Below are positions 1 through 8,349 of a stretch of DNA of 64,000 nucleotides, in pieces. This stretch comes from Streptomyces soli (GTDB lineage: Bacteria; Actinomycetota; Actinomycetes; Streptomycetales; Streptomycetaceae). Position 1 is the first letter of the stretch. Each line of letters begins with the position of its first letter. The notes beneath the pieces are model-generated. The model was not told the origin of the DNA and did not search any database. It saw only the letters and a program-made list of their open reading frames with translations. The position numbers were made by a program, and so were the translations under genes. The DNA lies in contig NZ_RJVR01000120.1 in the NCBI RefSeq assembly GCF_003999195.1, positions 1 through 64,000 on the forward strand, in the 5' to 3' direction.

Positions 1-90
1 GTAGACCTTCCGCACGCAGCCGAACGTGCGCGACAGCTCGGCCGCCTGCGCATCGGTCGGATAGAAGCGGTACTTGAACGCCCGCTTCAC
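1..90 (-). mobile_element. tnpB: TnpB (IS200/IS605-type OrfB), N-terminal part, cut by window edge
   Basis: Thirty codons are visible, reading leftwards off the window edge from a GTG at 88-90. The peptide begins VKRAFKYRFYPTDAQAAEL and continues SRTFGCVRKVY, the N-terminal signature of TnpB/OrfB, the RNA-guided nuclease carried by IS200/IS605 and IS1341-type elements. A catalytic core cannot be assessed because the rest is outside the window. The non-coding stretch to the right carries hairpins typical of an IS605-type end, so the element probably terminates within 91-260. Whether the copy is intact is unknown. Confidence 0.85.
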
Positions 91-217
91 GTGAGTGGCC
101 AGCTCACAAACTACCACACCGGCTTGTGACCAACTGCGGGCATCACCCGGAAACACGCCGATCCGCCCTGACGGCGAATCGGCTCCCCCTGCCCCGCTCC
201 GCAGGAGTCCGAATCCT

Positions 218-237
218 CCCCCGCCCAAAGGCGGGGG
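218..237. repeat. Perfect hairpin at presumed IS605-type element end
   Basis: CCCCCGCC (218-225), loop CAAA, GGCGGGGG (230-237) is a perfect 8-bp stem. It lies upstream of the tnpB start, where the left end of an IS200/IS605-type element would carry a subterminal palindrome. A second, imperfect inverted repeat lies near 159-183. The exact cleavage site and element boundary were not determined. Confidence 0.55.
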
Positions 238-299
238 TATCCACGGAGGACCCCGATGAGCGAGGCACTTTCTTCAAGCCTTGACAGAAGGTCCACAGA

Positions 300-1064
300 C
301 TGTTTCGATCTGCTCGTCTCGATGAGGCAGAAGGGGGCAGAGGCGGTTTGATGGCTCGTCATATTCGTGGAAAGCCAACCAAGTTGCGTTGTCCCACGGG
401 TCGGCGTGCTGACCTTTCCATCTGGAAGGAATCCCTTGATGTCCTACGGAGATGCACCGCAGGTCGGCATCGTGGATCTCCGCTGCCTGTCGCCCAGCGC
501 TGCGTTCGCCGTTCATCTGGTGGTGGCATGAATCTGCAAGGCGCGCGACTGCGTGGTCTTCATGCCAGTCGATCACAGCGCCCACTGAGCCGCACCACCG
601 GAAACACGGCCGCGCGCACTCCCCGCGAGGGCCGGCAGAGGGGGCATGCCTTGGCGAACACAGCCGAGTCGGAGCGACCGTACTGATGCCGCCCGCCGAT
701 CTGCGTCCATCTGTGAGGTCGGCGTCAGCGGCAGGGCCGATCCGGCGCAGAAGGCCGCACCTGTCCCCAGGAGACTGCGCCGTGGTCGGTCTTGCCGGCG
801 TCGGCTCCTGCCCATATCTGGCTCCTCGGGTTCCCCCGGGCATCGTGGTGACAGCGGTTCCCGCAGACGACCTCGCAGGCGTTGTCCTGCGCGCAGCGAT
901 CCAAGAAGAGCGATTTTCCATCAGCAGCCGAGTTGTCGCGGGGTGTCGGGCGGCCAGGTCTCCCACAGCCGCTGACGGCAACCCCGTGAAAGCCCCACCG
1001 GACACTCCTGGGTGAGCCAACCCTGCGACTGGCTCGCGCAGCCCGATGCAAGAAGGTAGGACAC
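300..1064. other. Gene-poor stretch, possible IS110 remnant
   Basis: No reading frame here looks like a real gene. Overlapping ORFs occur in most frames, as expected for high-GC non-coding DNA. On the minus strand around 790-830 one frame reads IWAGADAGKTDHGAV, reminiscent of the N-terminus of IS110-family transposases (IWAGIDAGKxxH). It is followed at once by frame changes, so at most a decayed transposase fragment is present. The right end holds the promoter and leader of the downstream glycosidase. Confidence 0.3.
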
Positions 1065-3299
1065 TTGAGACGTTCCATCATTGGGACAGCCGTGGCCGCG
1101 CTCACGACCTTGGTCGTGCTCGTCGGCACAGAACCGGCTGCGCAAGCCAGCAGACCCGAACGCGACTCCATAGTGGCCGGCACGTACTCGACCGGCGCCG
1201 ACCACGCATGGCAGCCCTTGCCGAGCGTCCGCACAAGCGATGCGGCGGGCGCTTCCGCCGATGCGACTGTCGTCATTGATCCCAGTGCGACGCGTCAGAA
1301 GTACTCGGGAATCGGATTCTCCCTCGATGAGACGAGCGTTTCCAATCTGTGGAAGCTCAGCCCGGCCAAGCGCCAGGAAGCCATCCGGCTGCTCGTCGAT
1401 CCGAAAACCGGAGCGGGCCTAAACAGGTTCCGCGTCACGATCGGCAGCCCCGACCTCATCGAGCACCTGCCGTTCTGGTCGGAGGACGACCTCCCCGCCG
1501 GAGTCACCGATGACTTCAAGCTGAAGTACTTCTCCATCCAGCGCGACATCGATCTGCACATCATCGACACCATCAAGCTGATCCAGCACTACAACCCGAA
1601 GGCCACCTTCTTCGCCTCCGCGTGGAGCGCTCCCGCGTGGATGAAGACGAACAACCAGTTCACCGGACAGGTTGCACTCAAGCCCGGCAGTACGACGGAC
1701 TACTACCAGGTCGGCAAGCTGCGCGATGACTGCATCGACGTCTTCGCCCGCTACTACGTCAAGTTCGTGCAGGCGTACGCCAGGCAGGGCATCCACATCG
1801 ACGCCATGACATTGCTGAACGAGCCCGGCATGGACGTGGTCTACCCCGCCATGGACATCAGCGTCCCGCAGCAGCAGAAGCTGGCCATCGCGGTCAAGAG
1901 CGCATTCCGCACCGCCCGGCTGGACACTCAGCTCTACGTACACGATTTCAACTTCTGGGACTGGCACGACCCGAACAGCACCGCGACGAAGAACTACTAC
2001 CGCATCTTCAACGATGCCGCAGACGGATCCGTGACCGGTCGGCAGGTCCTGAACGCGACCGACGCCGTCGCCTTCCATCCCTACTGGGGCGACCCGCAGG
2101 TCATGCGCGACACCTTCGAGCAGACCGGCAAGCCGGTGCACCTGACCGAGACCAGTGACCTTTCGCCGACCACCATCCTGAATGACTTCCGGCTCGACGC
2201 GAGTTCCTACATCCTGTGGGCGCAGACCACCGACCAGGACGGTGGGACGCTGCACTGGACACCCTCCCGGGACAACAACATCGACTGGGAGAAGGTCGCC
2301 GAGACCACGAAGTGGCCGGACCGCCTGGTTAAGGTCAACACCACGACCAAGGACTTCACCGTGCGGAACGCGCTCTACCCGATGGGACAGCTCGCGAAGT
2401 ACCTGACACCCGGCGACGTGCGGGTCGAGTCGAGCGCCGCGAACAACGGTGTCAGCAACGTGGTGTACCGGAGCGGGGCCGACAACTTCGTCGCCGTCCT
2501 CGGCAACAGCAACAGCACCGACAGCACGGTCCGAGTCGTGCTCGCCGGCAAGTCGTTCGTGGTGAAGGTGCCGGCGAACTCCTTCGCCACGTACCGGTGG
2601 AAGCAGCCCGTATCTGGGGACCGCCACAACACGTCACCCGTGCTGGACCACGTGCCCGACGTGGTGGCAGACCAGTACAGCACGGTGCAGGTGCCATTGA
2701 AGGCAACCGATCGCGACGGTGACCGACTTGCTTTCTACGCGTCCGACCTGCCGGAAGGCTTCAGTGTCGACCCCACCACAGGCTTGGTGACGATCAACTC
2801 TACTGTGGCCGGCAATCACGATCTGACATTCGTCGTCACCGACGGCAAGGCGAACGCGCAGGTGACCATGCACGTGACCGTGCGGCCGCACAGTGCACCG
2901 GTCGGTGTGAAGGTCGAAGCCGAGTCGTACGCCGACCAGCACGGCTGGGCTACGGACGGGACCAACTTCGTCGAGAGCAATGCGGCTGCCAGCGGCGGCA
3001 AGGACGTGGGCTGGACGGCCGCCGGCAACTGGCTGAACTACGGCATCGACGTCGCGAAGAGCGGGACGTACGACCTAGAGCTGCGCGTCGCCAACGGCAC
3101 GGGGGCGGTCGTCCCGAACGCGCTGTCCTTCCGTGACAGCAGCGGTACCACGCTGGCTACGGTGTCCGTACCGGACACAGGCGGCTGGGGTTCCTACCAA
3201 TCTGTGCATGTGCCGGTGAGCCTCTCCGAAGGAGACCAGGTGGTCACGCTCTACTGTGAGACCGGCGGCTTCAACATCGACTACCTCCGCTTGTCGTAG
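1065..3299 (+). CDS. Secreted GH30-family glycosidase with Ig-like and CBM6 domains
   Basis: A 744-residue secreted glycoside hydrolase, probably an endo-acting or glucosylceramidase-like O-glycosyl hydrolase. The TTG start at 1065 is favoured by an AAGGTAGG ribosome site (1053-1060). Residues 1-29 form a signal peptide ending near AQA. The GH30 TIM barrel and its beta-sandwich span about 40-510. The acid/base is E253 (LLNEPG) and the nucleophile E362 (HLTETSD). A cadherin/Ig-like domain (about 520-612, with DRDGD) follows, then a CBM6 carbohydrate-binding module (615-744, starting VEAESYAD and ending NIDYLRLS). GH30 enzymes cut beta-linked glucans, xylans or galactans; the substrate cannot be told here. 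It is monocistronic. Confidence 0.9.
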   Translation: MRRSIIGTAVAALTTLVVLVGTEPAAQASRPERDSIVAGTYSTGADHAWQPLPSVRTSDAAGASADATVVIDPSATRQKYSGIGFSLDETSVSNLWKLSPAKRQEAIRLLVDPKTGAGLNRFRVTIGSPDLIEHLPFWSEDDLPAGVTDDFKLKYFSIQRDIDLHIIDTIKLIQHYNPKATFFASAWSAPAWMKTNNQFTGQVALKPGSTTDYYQVGKLRDDCIDVFARYYVKFVQAYARQGIHIDAMTLLNEPGMDVVYPAMDISVPQQQKLAIAVKSAFRTARLDTQLYVHDFNFWDWHDPNSTATKNYYRIFNDAADGSVTGRQVLNATDAVAFHPYWGDPQVMRDTFEQTGKPVHLTETSDLSPTTILNDFRLDASSYILWAQTTDQDGGTLHWTPSRDNNIDWEKVAETTKWPDRLVKVNTTTKDFTVRNALYPMGQLAKYLTPGDVRVESSAANNGVSNVVYRSGADNFVAVLGNSNSTDSTVRVVLAGKSFVVKVPANSFATYRWKQPVSGDRHNTSPVLDHVPDVVADQYSTVQVPLKATDRDGDRLAFYASDLPEGFSVDPTTGLVTINSTVAGNHDLTFVVTDGKANAQVTMHVTVRPHSAPVGVKVEAESYADQHGWATDGTNFVESNAAASGGKDVGWTAAGNWLNYGIDVAKSGTYDLELRVANGTGAVVPNALSFRDSSGTTLATVSVPDTGGWGSYQSVHVPVSLSEGDQVVTLYCETGGFNIDYLRLS

Positions 3300-3607
3300 T
3301 AAATCGCCTGAAGCGCCCCGTCGCCTCCGTGATGGATCCGCAAGCAGCGTGACGGCTTGGGCCTCAGTCACGGCGACGTGTACGAGCAGCGCACGGCTTC
3401 CGTGGACGGCCCTTCATACTCCGGGGCGTACCTAAGGGTCATCCCACCGCCTCCTCGCCCCGGCCTGCGCTGTTGCGGGGCGGTGCCGGCGTCATCCGGG
3501 GGGAAGCTTCGCGGACAACTGCACGGCACTGGGTGAGTGATGGTGCGTCAGCGTAGACTGGGGATGACGGGGCGCCTGTCGACGACGACGGGGGAGGCGG
3601 CGCGCAC
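3300..3607. other. Intergenic, no gene seen
   Basis: This gap lies between the glycosidase and the EACC1 gene. No convincing ORF, RNA gene or strong terminator was seen. It should contain the promoter of the three-gene EACC1/caspase unit. A GGGGGAGG ribosome-binding stretch sits at about 3590-3597, just before the ATG at 3608. Confidence 0.5.
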
Positions 3608-3985
3608 ATGACCACGAACGAGCACGCGGTGACGGTGACACTCGATGGGAGCAAGGACCCGGCCGAGGATCTGCGCAGGCTGGAGCTGTGGCTCCGTACG
3701 GACGAGTCGCTGGCGCCGTTACTGGCGCACCGCGAGCGTCCGGGCGGCGACGCGATGGGCATCGGCTACGACCTCTTGGTCCAGGTGCTCCAGGAGACCC
3801 TTCAGGCGACGGCGCTCAGCCTGCTGCGCTGTGTTTATGACCATCTCCGCAACCGCCCGGCCGACGACCTGAAGGTCATCGTCCGAGCCCGGGACGTGCA
3901 GGTGGTCCTGACCGGCCGGGACACCCTCACCCGTGGCGAACTGGAGGCGATTGCGGCCCGCATCCGCCAGGCCATCGGCGAGTAG
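3608..3985 (+). CDS. Effector-associated constant component 1 (EACC1) protein
   Basis: A 125-residue soluble protein, first gene of a three-gene unit. Its sequence (HAVTVTLDG near the start, ELWLRTDESL at 26-35, a helical middle and VIVRARDVQVVLTGRD near the end) fits the EACC1 family. EACC1 is a small partner gene recurrently placed beside effector genes, such as caspase-like or trypsin-like proteases, in bacterial NTP-dependent conflict systems. Its biochemical role in those systems is not established; it is thought to be a constant component linking sensor and effector. The caspase gene starts 16 bp downstream, which supports cotranscription. No signal peptide or membrane segment is present, so it should be cytosolic, on the caspase side of the membrane. 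Confidence 0.75.
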   Translation: MTTNEHAVTVTLDGSKDPAEDLRRLELWLRTDESLAPLLAHRERPGGDAMGIGYDLLVQVLQETLQATALSLLRCVYDHLRNRPADDLKVIVRARDVQVVLTGRDTLTRGELEAIAARIRQAIGE

Positions 3986-4001
3986 GCCGGGAGGCGCAGG
4001 T

Positions 4002-6449
4002 ATGGCCTACGAGCCTTTCGCGTCCCGTTCGCGGGCGGTGCTGATCGGGGTGGCGAAGTACGAACACACCCAGGACTTCGCCAACATCCCGTCCGCCATC
4101 TCCAACACGGCCCAGCTGCGGGCCGTCCTCACCTCCGGCGCCCTCGGCCGGCTCATCCCGCGCACCGTGGAGACGCTGGCCGAGCCGGCGACCCGGGACC
4201 GGGCGCTGGAGGCGATCCGTACGGCGGTGGCGCAGGCGCAGGACCTGCTGTTCTGCTATTTCAGCGGTCATGGGTACCTCGACCTCGAAGGCGACCGGCC
4301 CGAGCTCTACCTCATGACGCGTGAGTCGACGAAGGCCGGGGCGCGCCTCGACGGCATCCCGTACACCGCGCTGCTCCAACTGCTGGCCTCCTCACGCGCC
4401 GAACGGGTCGTCCTCGTCCTGGACTGCTGCTTCGCGGGGAACGCCGGTCTGCTGCCGCTCCCCGACCGGCCGTTCTCGCTCATCACCTCCTCGCGGGTGG
4501 GCTCGCGCATCCACAAGGGCGACGGCATCGACCCGACCCCCTTCACGGCCGCCATGGTCCGCGTCCTGCGCGAGGGCACCCACACCCCTGACCCCGTCAC
4601 CGTCGGCACGCTGGGCATTCGGCTCGGCGAACTGGCCGCCGAGCAGGGCGAGATGCCGGATGCCGACTACGACCCGTGGCAGCCAACGGAGCGTTCCAGC
4701 GGCGGCGCCGGTGACACCGTGCTGTCCCAGGCCCGCCGGCCCCGCCCCACTCCGGCGTGGCTGCGCGCGCTGGGCCGCGTACGGCTGCGGCTGCGCCGCA
4801 TCGTCGGTTACGCGGCCTTCGGCTGGACCTGGACCGCAGGGCCCGGTCAGCCGCTGTGGCACCGGGCCGTCGGTGGCTGCACCGCGCTCGCCCTGCTGGC
4901 CGGCGGGGTCACGGGCTACACGGCCGCCAACCGCCCGGCGCCGCTGTGCCCGGCGCCGCTGGAGCTGCGGGTGCTGACCTCGCCGGAGACGAGGGGCGCG
5001 GTGGCCTCCGTACTGGACGCCTTCCAGGAGAGCGCCGAGGGCACGACCCCGCTGACCGGCGACGGCAGCCGCCCGGACGGGTGCGGCCAGATCAACACCA
5101 CGGTCTACTCCGCCCCCACCGACAAGGTGGCCGCCGCCTTCCGCGACTCCGCCGCGTGGGCGGAGCCCGAGCGGGCCTGCGCTTCGTCCGAGCCGACAGC
5201 GTGCAACAGCCCGCTCGTGGAGGTCGGCGCCCACCCGGATGTCTGGATCCCCGAGTCCTCGTCCGCGTACACCCGGGTCCGGGAGGCGGCCGAACGCCCG
5301 GAGAGCGTCGTGGACTTCGGCACGCCCCGCACCCTGGCCCGCTCGCCCGCCGTCGTCGCGGCGACGGAGGACCTGCCCGGCGTCGAGCGCAACGGCAGCA
5401 CCCTCGCCCAGCTGGTGAAGGCCGCCGACGACAAGGACATCACCGTACGCAGCGCCGACCCCCGGTCCTCCGACGCGGCCCTGGACCTGCTGCTGCACCT
5501 GCCCGCCACGGCCAGGAGCTTCAGCGCCACCGACGACCGTGAGCTGGTCTGCGAGGCCCGTACCGGCCTCAGCGACTCCCCGCCGCAGCGGCTGGCCCTC
5601 CTCACCGCCGAGTCCACCGTCGCCGCCCTCACGACGGACCTGGACTCCCGCCCGCCGTGCCTGGGCGACTCGACCGACTCGTACGCCGTCTACTACCCGC
5701 GTGACGTGCCCCCTCTGGACCTCACGTACATCCCCGTCACCTGGGAGACCAGTCACGCCGACCGCGCCGACCGCACCGCCGCCGTCCAGCGCCTCGCCGC
5801 CTGGCTCACCTCCCCCGCCGGGCAGCGCGAACTCGCCACCCAGGGCTTCCGTACGACCGCTGCTGCCGCCGGTTCCTGGCGGAACTACCGCTTCGCCGTC
5901 CGCCCCGTCACCGGCAGCGGTTCCGCCTCCGCCGCCCGCATCTCCGCTCTCCTCGCCTCGTACGCCGCCGCGGGCGAGGGGCGCCGAGACGTCCTCTTCG
6001 CCGTCGACGTCTCCAGCTCCGCGTACTCGGGCGGCAACATCCCGGTAATCAACTCCCTCCTGGCCCGTGCCGCGAAGTCCCTGAACCCCAAGGACCGCTA
6101 CGGCATCCTCGCCGTCCCCGGCGGCACGGTGCTGGCCCTCGGAACGCACAGCGGCGGCCAACTCGACGCCGCGCTGCGGGCGCTCAGAGCCGTCAAGCGC
6201 GATGCGCCGATCAGCGCCGCCCTCGCGGACGCGCCCAGCTCTCTGTCCGTCCTCGTTCTCGTCACCGACGACGAGGACAGCGCCCGCGCCACCGCGCCGG
6301 ATCCGCCGCTGAAGATGCCGGTCGTGGTCGTCTCGCTGGAGGACTTCGGCTGCGCGCTCGCCTTCAACAAGAAGCTCACCGCGCACGACGGCACCTGCAT
6401 CGACACCTCCGAGGACATCGCCGACCGCCTGGTGGAGGCCCTCGCATGA
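4002..6449 (+). CDS. Caspase-like (C14) protease fused to TM, solute-binding-like and vWA domains
   Basis: An 815-residue membrane protein. The ATG at 4002 is preceded by GGGAGG; a longer upstream frame merely overlaps EACC1. The N-terminal caspase fold (about 5-215) has catalytic His90 in FSGHGY and Cys143 in LDCCFAG. A basic linker leads to one membrane helix (about 290-308). A Cys-containing solute-binding-like domain follows (about 320-640) and then a von Willebrand A domain (about 660-815) with the metal-site motif DVSSS (D668, S670, S672). Predicted topology puts the protease in the cytosol and the binding and vWA domains outside. It overlaps the next gene by ATGA. The layout suggests a sensor/effector that reports an extracellular cue to an intracellular protease. 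That role is inference; the domains are seen directly. Confidence 0.85.
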   Translation: MAYEPFASRSRAVLIGVAKYEHTQDFANIPSAISNTAQLRAVLTSGALGRLIPRTVETLAEPATRDRALEAIRTAVAQAQDLLFCYFSGHGYLDLEGDRPELYLMTRESTKAGARLDGIPYTALLQLLASSRAERVVLVLDCCFAGNAGLLPLPDRPFSLITSSRVGSRIHKGDGIDPTPFTAAMVRVLREGTHTPDPVTVGTLGIRLGELAAEQGEMPDADYDPWQPTERSSGGAGDTVLSQARRPRPTPAWLRALGRVRLRLRRIVGYAAFGWTWTAGPGQPLWHRAVGGCTALALLAGGVTGYTAANRPAPLCPAPLELRVLTSPETRGAVASVLDAFQESAEGTTPLTGDGSRPDGCGQINTTVYSAPTDKVAAAFRDSAAWAEPERACASSEPTACNSPLVEVGAHPDVWIPESSSAYTRVREAAERPESVVDFGTPRTLARSPAVVAATEDLPGVERNGSTLAQLVKAADDKDITVRSADPRSSDAALDLLLHLPATARSFSATDDRELVCEARTGLSDSPPQRLALLTAESTVAALTTDLDSRPPCLGDSTDSYAVYYPRDVPPLDLTYIPVTWETSHADRADRTAAVQRLAAWLTSPAGQRELATQGFRTTAAAAGSWRNYRFAVRPVTGSGSASAARISALLASYAAAGEGRRDVLFAVDVSSSAYSGGNIPVINSLLARAAKSLNPKDRYGILAVPGGTVLALGTHSGGQLDAALRALRAVKRDAPISAALADAPSSLSVLVLVTDDEDSARATAPDPPLKMPVVVVSLEDFGCALAFNKKLTAHDGTCIDTSEDIADRLVEALA

Positions 6450-7804
6450 GGCCCCTCCGGGTCGTCCTCGGAGCCGTCCTCGCAGCCCTGGCGCTGCTCA
6501 CCGCCTGCGGTAGCGGCGCCGCTCCCGCCCCCGGCCCGGCCCCCGACACCTCCCGCCCGCTCCTGGTCGCCAGCGGCGCCGACCTCACCAGCTCCACGTC
6601 CGCCGGAGTCCGCCGCGAACTCATCGACGAGTGGAACCGACGCAACCCGAAGCGCCCCGCCAAGCTCGTCGAACTGCCCCGTGCCACGGACGATCAGCGC
6701 AGCGAACTCGTCGGCGCCCTCCAGTCCGGCACGGCCGCGTACGACGTTGTCAACCTCGACATCACCTGGATCCCCGAGTTCGCCGACAGCGGCCTCATCC
6801 GGCCGCTCGACCCATCCCTGCTCGGCGGCGACTTCCTCCCGCAGGCCGCCGAAGCGGGCCGCTGGAAGGGCAGGACGTACGCCGTCCCGTTCAACACCGA
6901 CGTCGGCCTGCTCTACTACCGCACCGACGACCTCATCAAGGCGGGCCGCCGCCCCGCCGACCTCGCGTCGTACCCGAGGCTCGGCGATCTACTCGCCGCC
7001 GTACGCCCCACCGGGCACACCACGTACACCACCCAACTGCGCGCCTACGAGGGCCTGACCGTCAACACGCTGGAGGCGTTCTGGACCGCCGGCGTCGACC
7101 TCGTCGACGGCGAAGGCCGCTACATCGGCACCGAGGCGGACCTCCGCAGGGGCCTGGACGAGCTGAACCGCCTCACCACCGCCGACTACCTCAACCCCGA
7201 GTCCCTGGAGGCCGACGAATCCGTCACCCTCGCCGCGTTCGCCCAGGGCGCGAGCGTACTGATGCGCAACTGGCCGTACGCGTACAACCGGCTCGACGCC
7301 GCGCTCGACCCCTCCTCCTCCGCGACCCGCTTCGGCGTCGCCCGGCTGCCCGGCGTCGCCGCCCTGGGCGGACAGAGCCTCGGCGTCACGGCCACCAGCT
7401 CCCGCCCGGACGACGCCGCCGACCTGATCCGCTTCCTCACCGGCAAGGACAGCCAACGCGCCCTGCTCCAGGCCGGGTTCGCCCCGGCCCGGCAATCCGC
7501 GTACGGAACGCGGGACAACGCCTGCACCCCCGGCAACCCGGACGCCTGGTACTACGACCGCCCCGACGGCAAGGGCTCCGAGCCCTCCGCGTCCCCCTCC
7601 GGCAGCGGGCGGCGCCCCGGCTACACCACCCTTCTGTGGTGCGCCCTGCGCGAGGCTCGCGCCCGTCCCGCCACCACCCACTACGTCACCTTTACGCGCC
7701 TGATCCAGCGTGAGGTCCACCGCATGCTCGCCGCCCACGCCGGAGTCGACGTCACCGCCCGCCGTCTGCAGGCGCGGCTGGCCAAAGCCCTGGGCGGCCG
7801 CTGA
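6446..7804 (+). CDS. Solute-binding lipoprotein (ABC-type SBP fold), third gene of EACC1/caspase unit
   Basis: A 452-residue lipoprotein whose ATG overlaps the caspase stop (ATGA), so translation is probably coupled. The signal peptide ends in a lipobox (ALLTACG), giving a lipid-anchored Cys near residue 21. The mature part resembles family-1 extracellular solute-binding proteins (DVVNLDITWIPEF, YAVPFNTDVGLLYY, LMRNWPYAYN, a C-terminal helical end). No permease or ATPase gene is nearby, so it is unlikely to serve a normal importer. Its company suggests a ligand sensor or partner for the related extracellular domain of the caspase fusion. The two binding-protein-like domains in one operon may be paralogous; this needs profile comparison. 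Confidence 0.8.
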   Translation: MRPLRVVLGAVLAALALLTACGSGAAPAPGPAPDTSRPLLVASGADLTSSTSAGVRRELIDEWNRRNPKRPAKLVELPRATDDQRSELVGALQSGTAAYDVVNLDITWIPEFADSGLIRPLDPSLLGGDFLPQAAEAGRWKGRTYAVPFNTDVGLLYYRTDDLIKAGRRPADLASYPRLGDLLAAVRPTGHTTYTTQLRAYEGLTVNTLEAFWTAGVDLVDGEGRYIGTEADLRRGLDELNRLTTADYLNPESLEADESVTLAAFAQGASVLMRNWPYAYNRLDAALDPSSSATRFGVARLPGVAALGGQSLGVTATSSRPDDAADLIRFLTGKDSQRALLQAGFAPARQSAYGTRDNACTPGNPDAWYYDRPDGKGSEPSASPSGSGRRPGYTTLLWCALREARARPATTHYVTFTRLIQREVHRMLAAHAGVDVTARRLQARLAKALGGR

Positions 7805-8001
7805 ATCGTTACGCCTTGTGACCGGGCTTCATCGCGGGCATGACAGCTTCACGAAGTCGCGCAAGCTGTTCATTACCGCAGCAATTGATCAGAGTTCTCA
7901 GCCAAAGCTGCACTTCGACGGGGTCGTCGAACCACTCCCGATGTGCTCCTGGGCCATAATGGCGCCGGCTTCGTTGAGGTACGGCGACGGCGACGGCGCC
8001 G

Positions 8002-8225
8002 TCAGGCGGGTGTGGGGACCGGGATCGCGTTGGTGCGCACCAGATGCAGCGTCTCGCGGGCGATGTCCCCCACGTCGACGGTGCCGCCGCTGTCGACCCA
8101 CTTCTGCACGATCACCTCGATGACGTTCATGGTGGCCGCGGCCGCCAGCGTGGCGACCAGGTCGAGCCTGGTATCGCCGAGCCTGCGCGGCGCATGATCT
8201 CCCGGGCCAGCTCCTGCCTGCCAGA
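8002..8225 (-). pseudogene. TetR/AcrR regulator, C-terminal fragment
   Basis: On the minus strand a frame ending at TGA 8002-8004 reads TLAAAATMNVIEVIVQKW, then VDSGGTVDVGDIARETL and HLVRTNAIPVPTPA, a typical ligand-domain end of TetR/AcrR regulators. Upstream the frame shifts: SGRQELAREIMRRAG is in another frame. The DNA-binding half is missing, and the fragment is cut by a transposon-end sequence at about 8226. It is not functional. The rest of the 7805-8349 gap holds nothing recognisable. Confidence 0.7.
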
Positions 8226-8226
8226 G

Positions 8227-8255
8227 ACCTGAAGGAACTACCCGCGAAGTACGGA
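8227..8255. repeat. Solo terminal repeat of the element found at 44583-44768
   Basis: The 29-bp stretch begins ACCTGAA and ends ACCCGCGAAGTACGGA. It matches the right end of the MITE-like element at 44740-44768 except for a 6-nt interior block. Only one end is present. It abuts the truncated TetR fragment, consistent with an insertion followed by deletion. Confidence 0.6.
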
Positions 8256-8349
8256 ACCAGCCTTCGCACGCCGAGCCCGGGGATGAGCATGCAGATCTCC
8301 CCGGGCCGGGTTGGTTTGTGGTGTGAGGCAGTGCCTCGCAGTCAGCCCC

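Noticed and set aside
274-1020. Long minus-strand open frame (248 codons) and overlapping plus-strand frames
   Set aside because: No codon-position bias, ribosome site or recognisable motif apart from a short IS110-like phrase in a different frame. Treated as non-coding.
1419-2627. 402-codon antisense frame inside the GH30 gene
   Set aside because: Shadow ORF opposite a strongly supported gene; such frames are routine in GC-rich DNA.
4392-6386. 664-codon antisense frame across the caspase fusion
   Set aside because: Gly/Arg/Val-rich translation without motifs. The plus-strand protein has catalytic residues and operon context.
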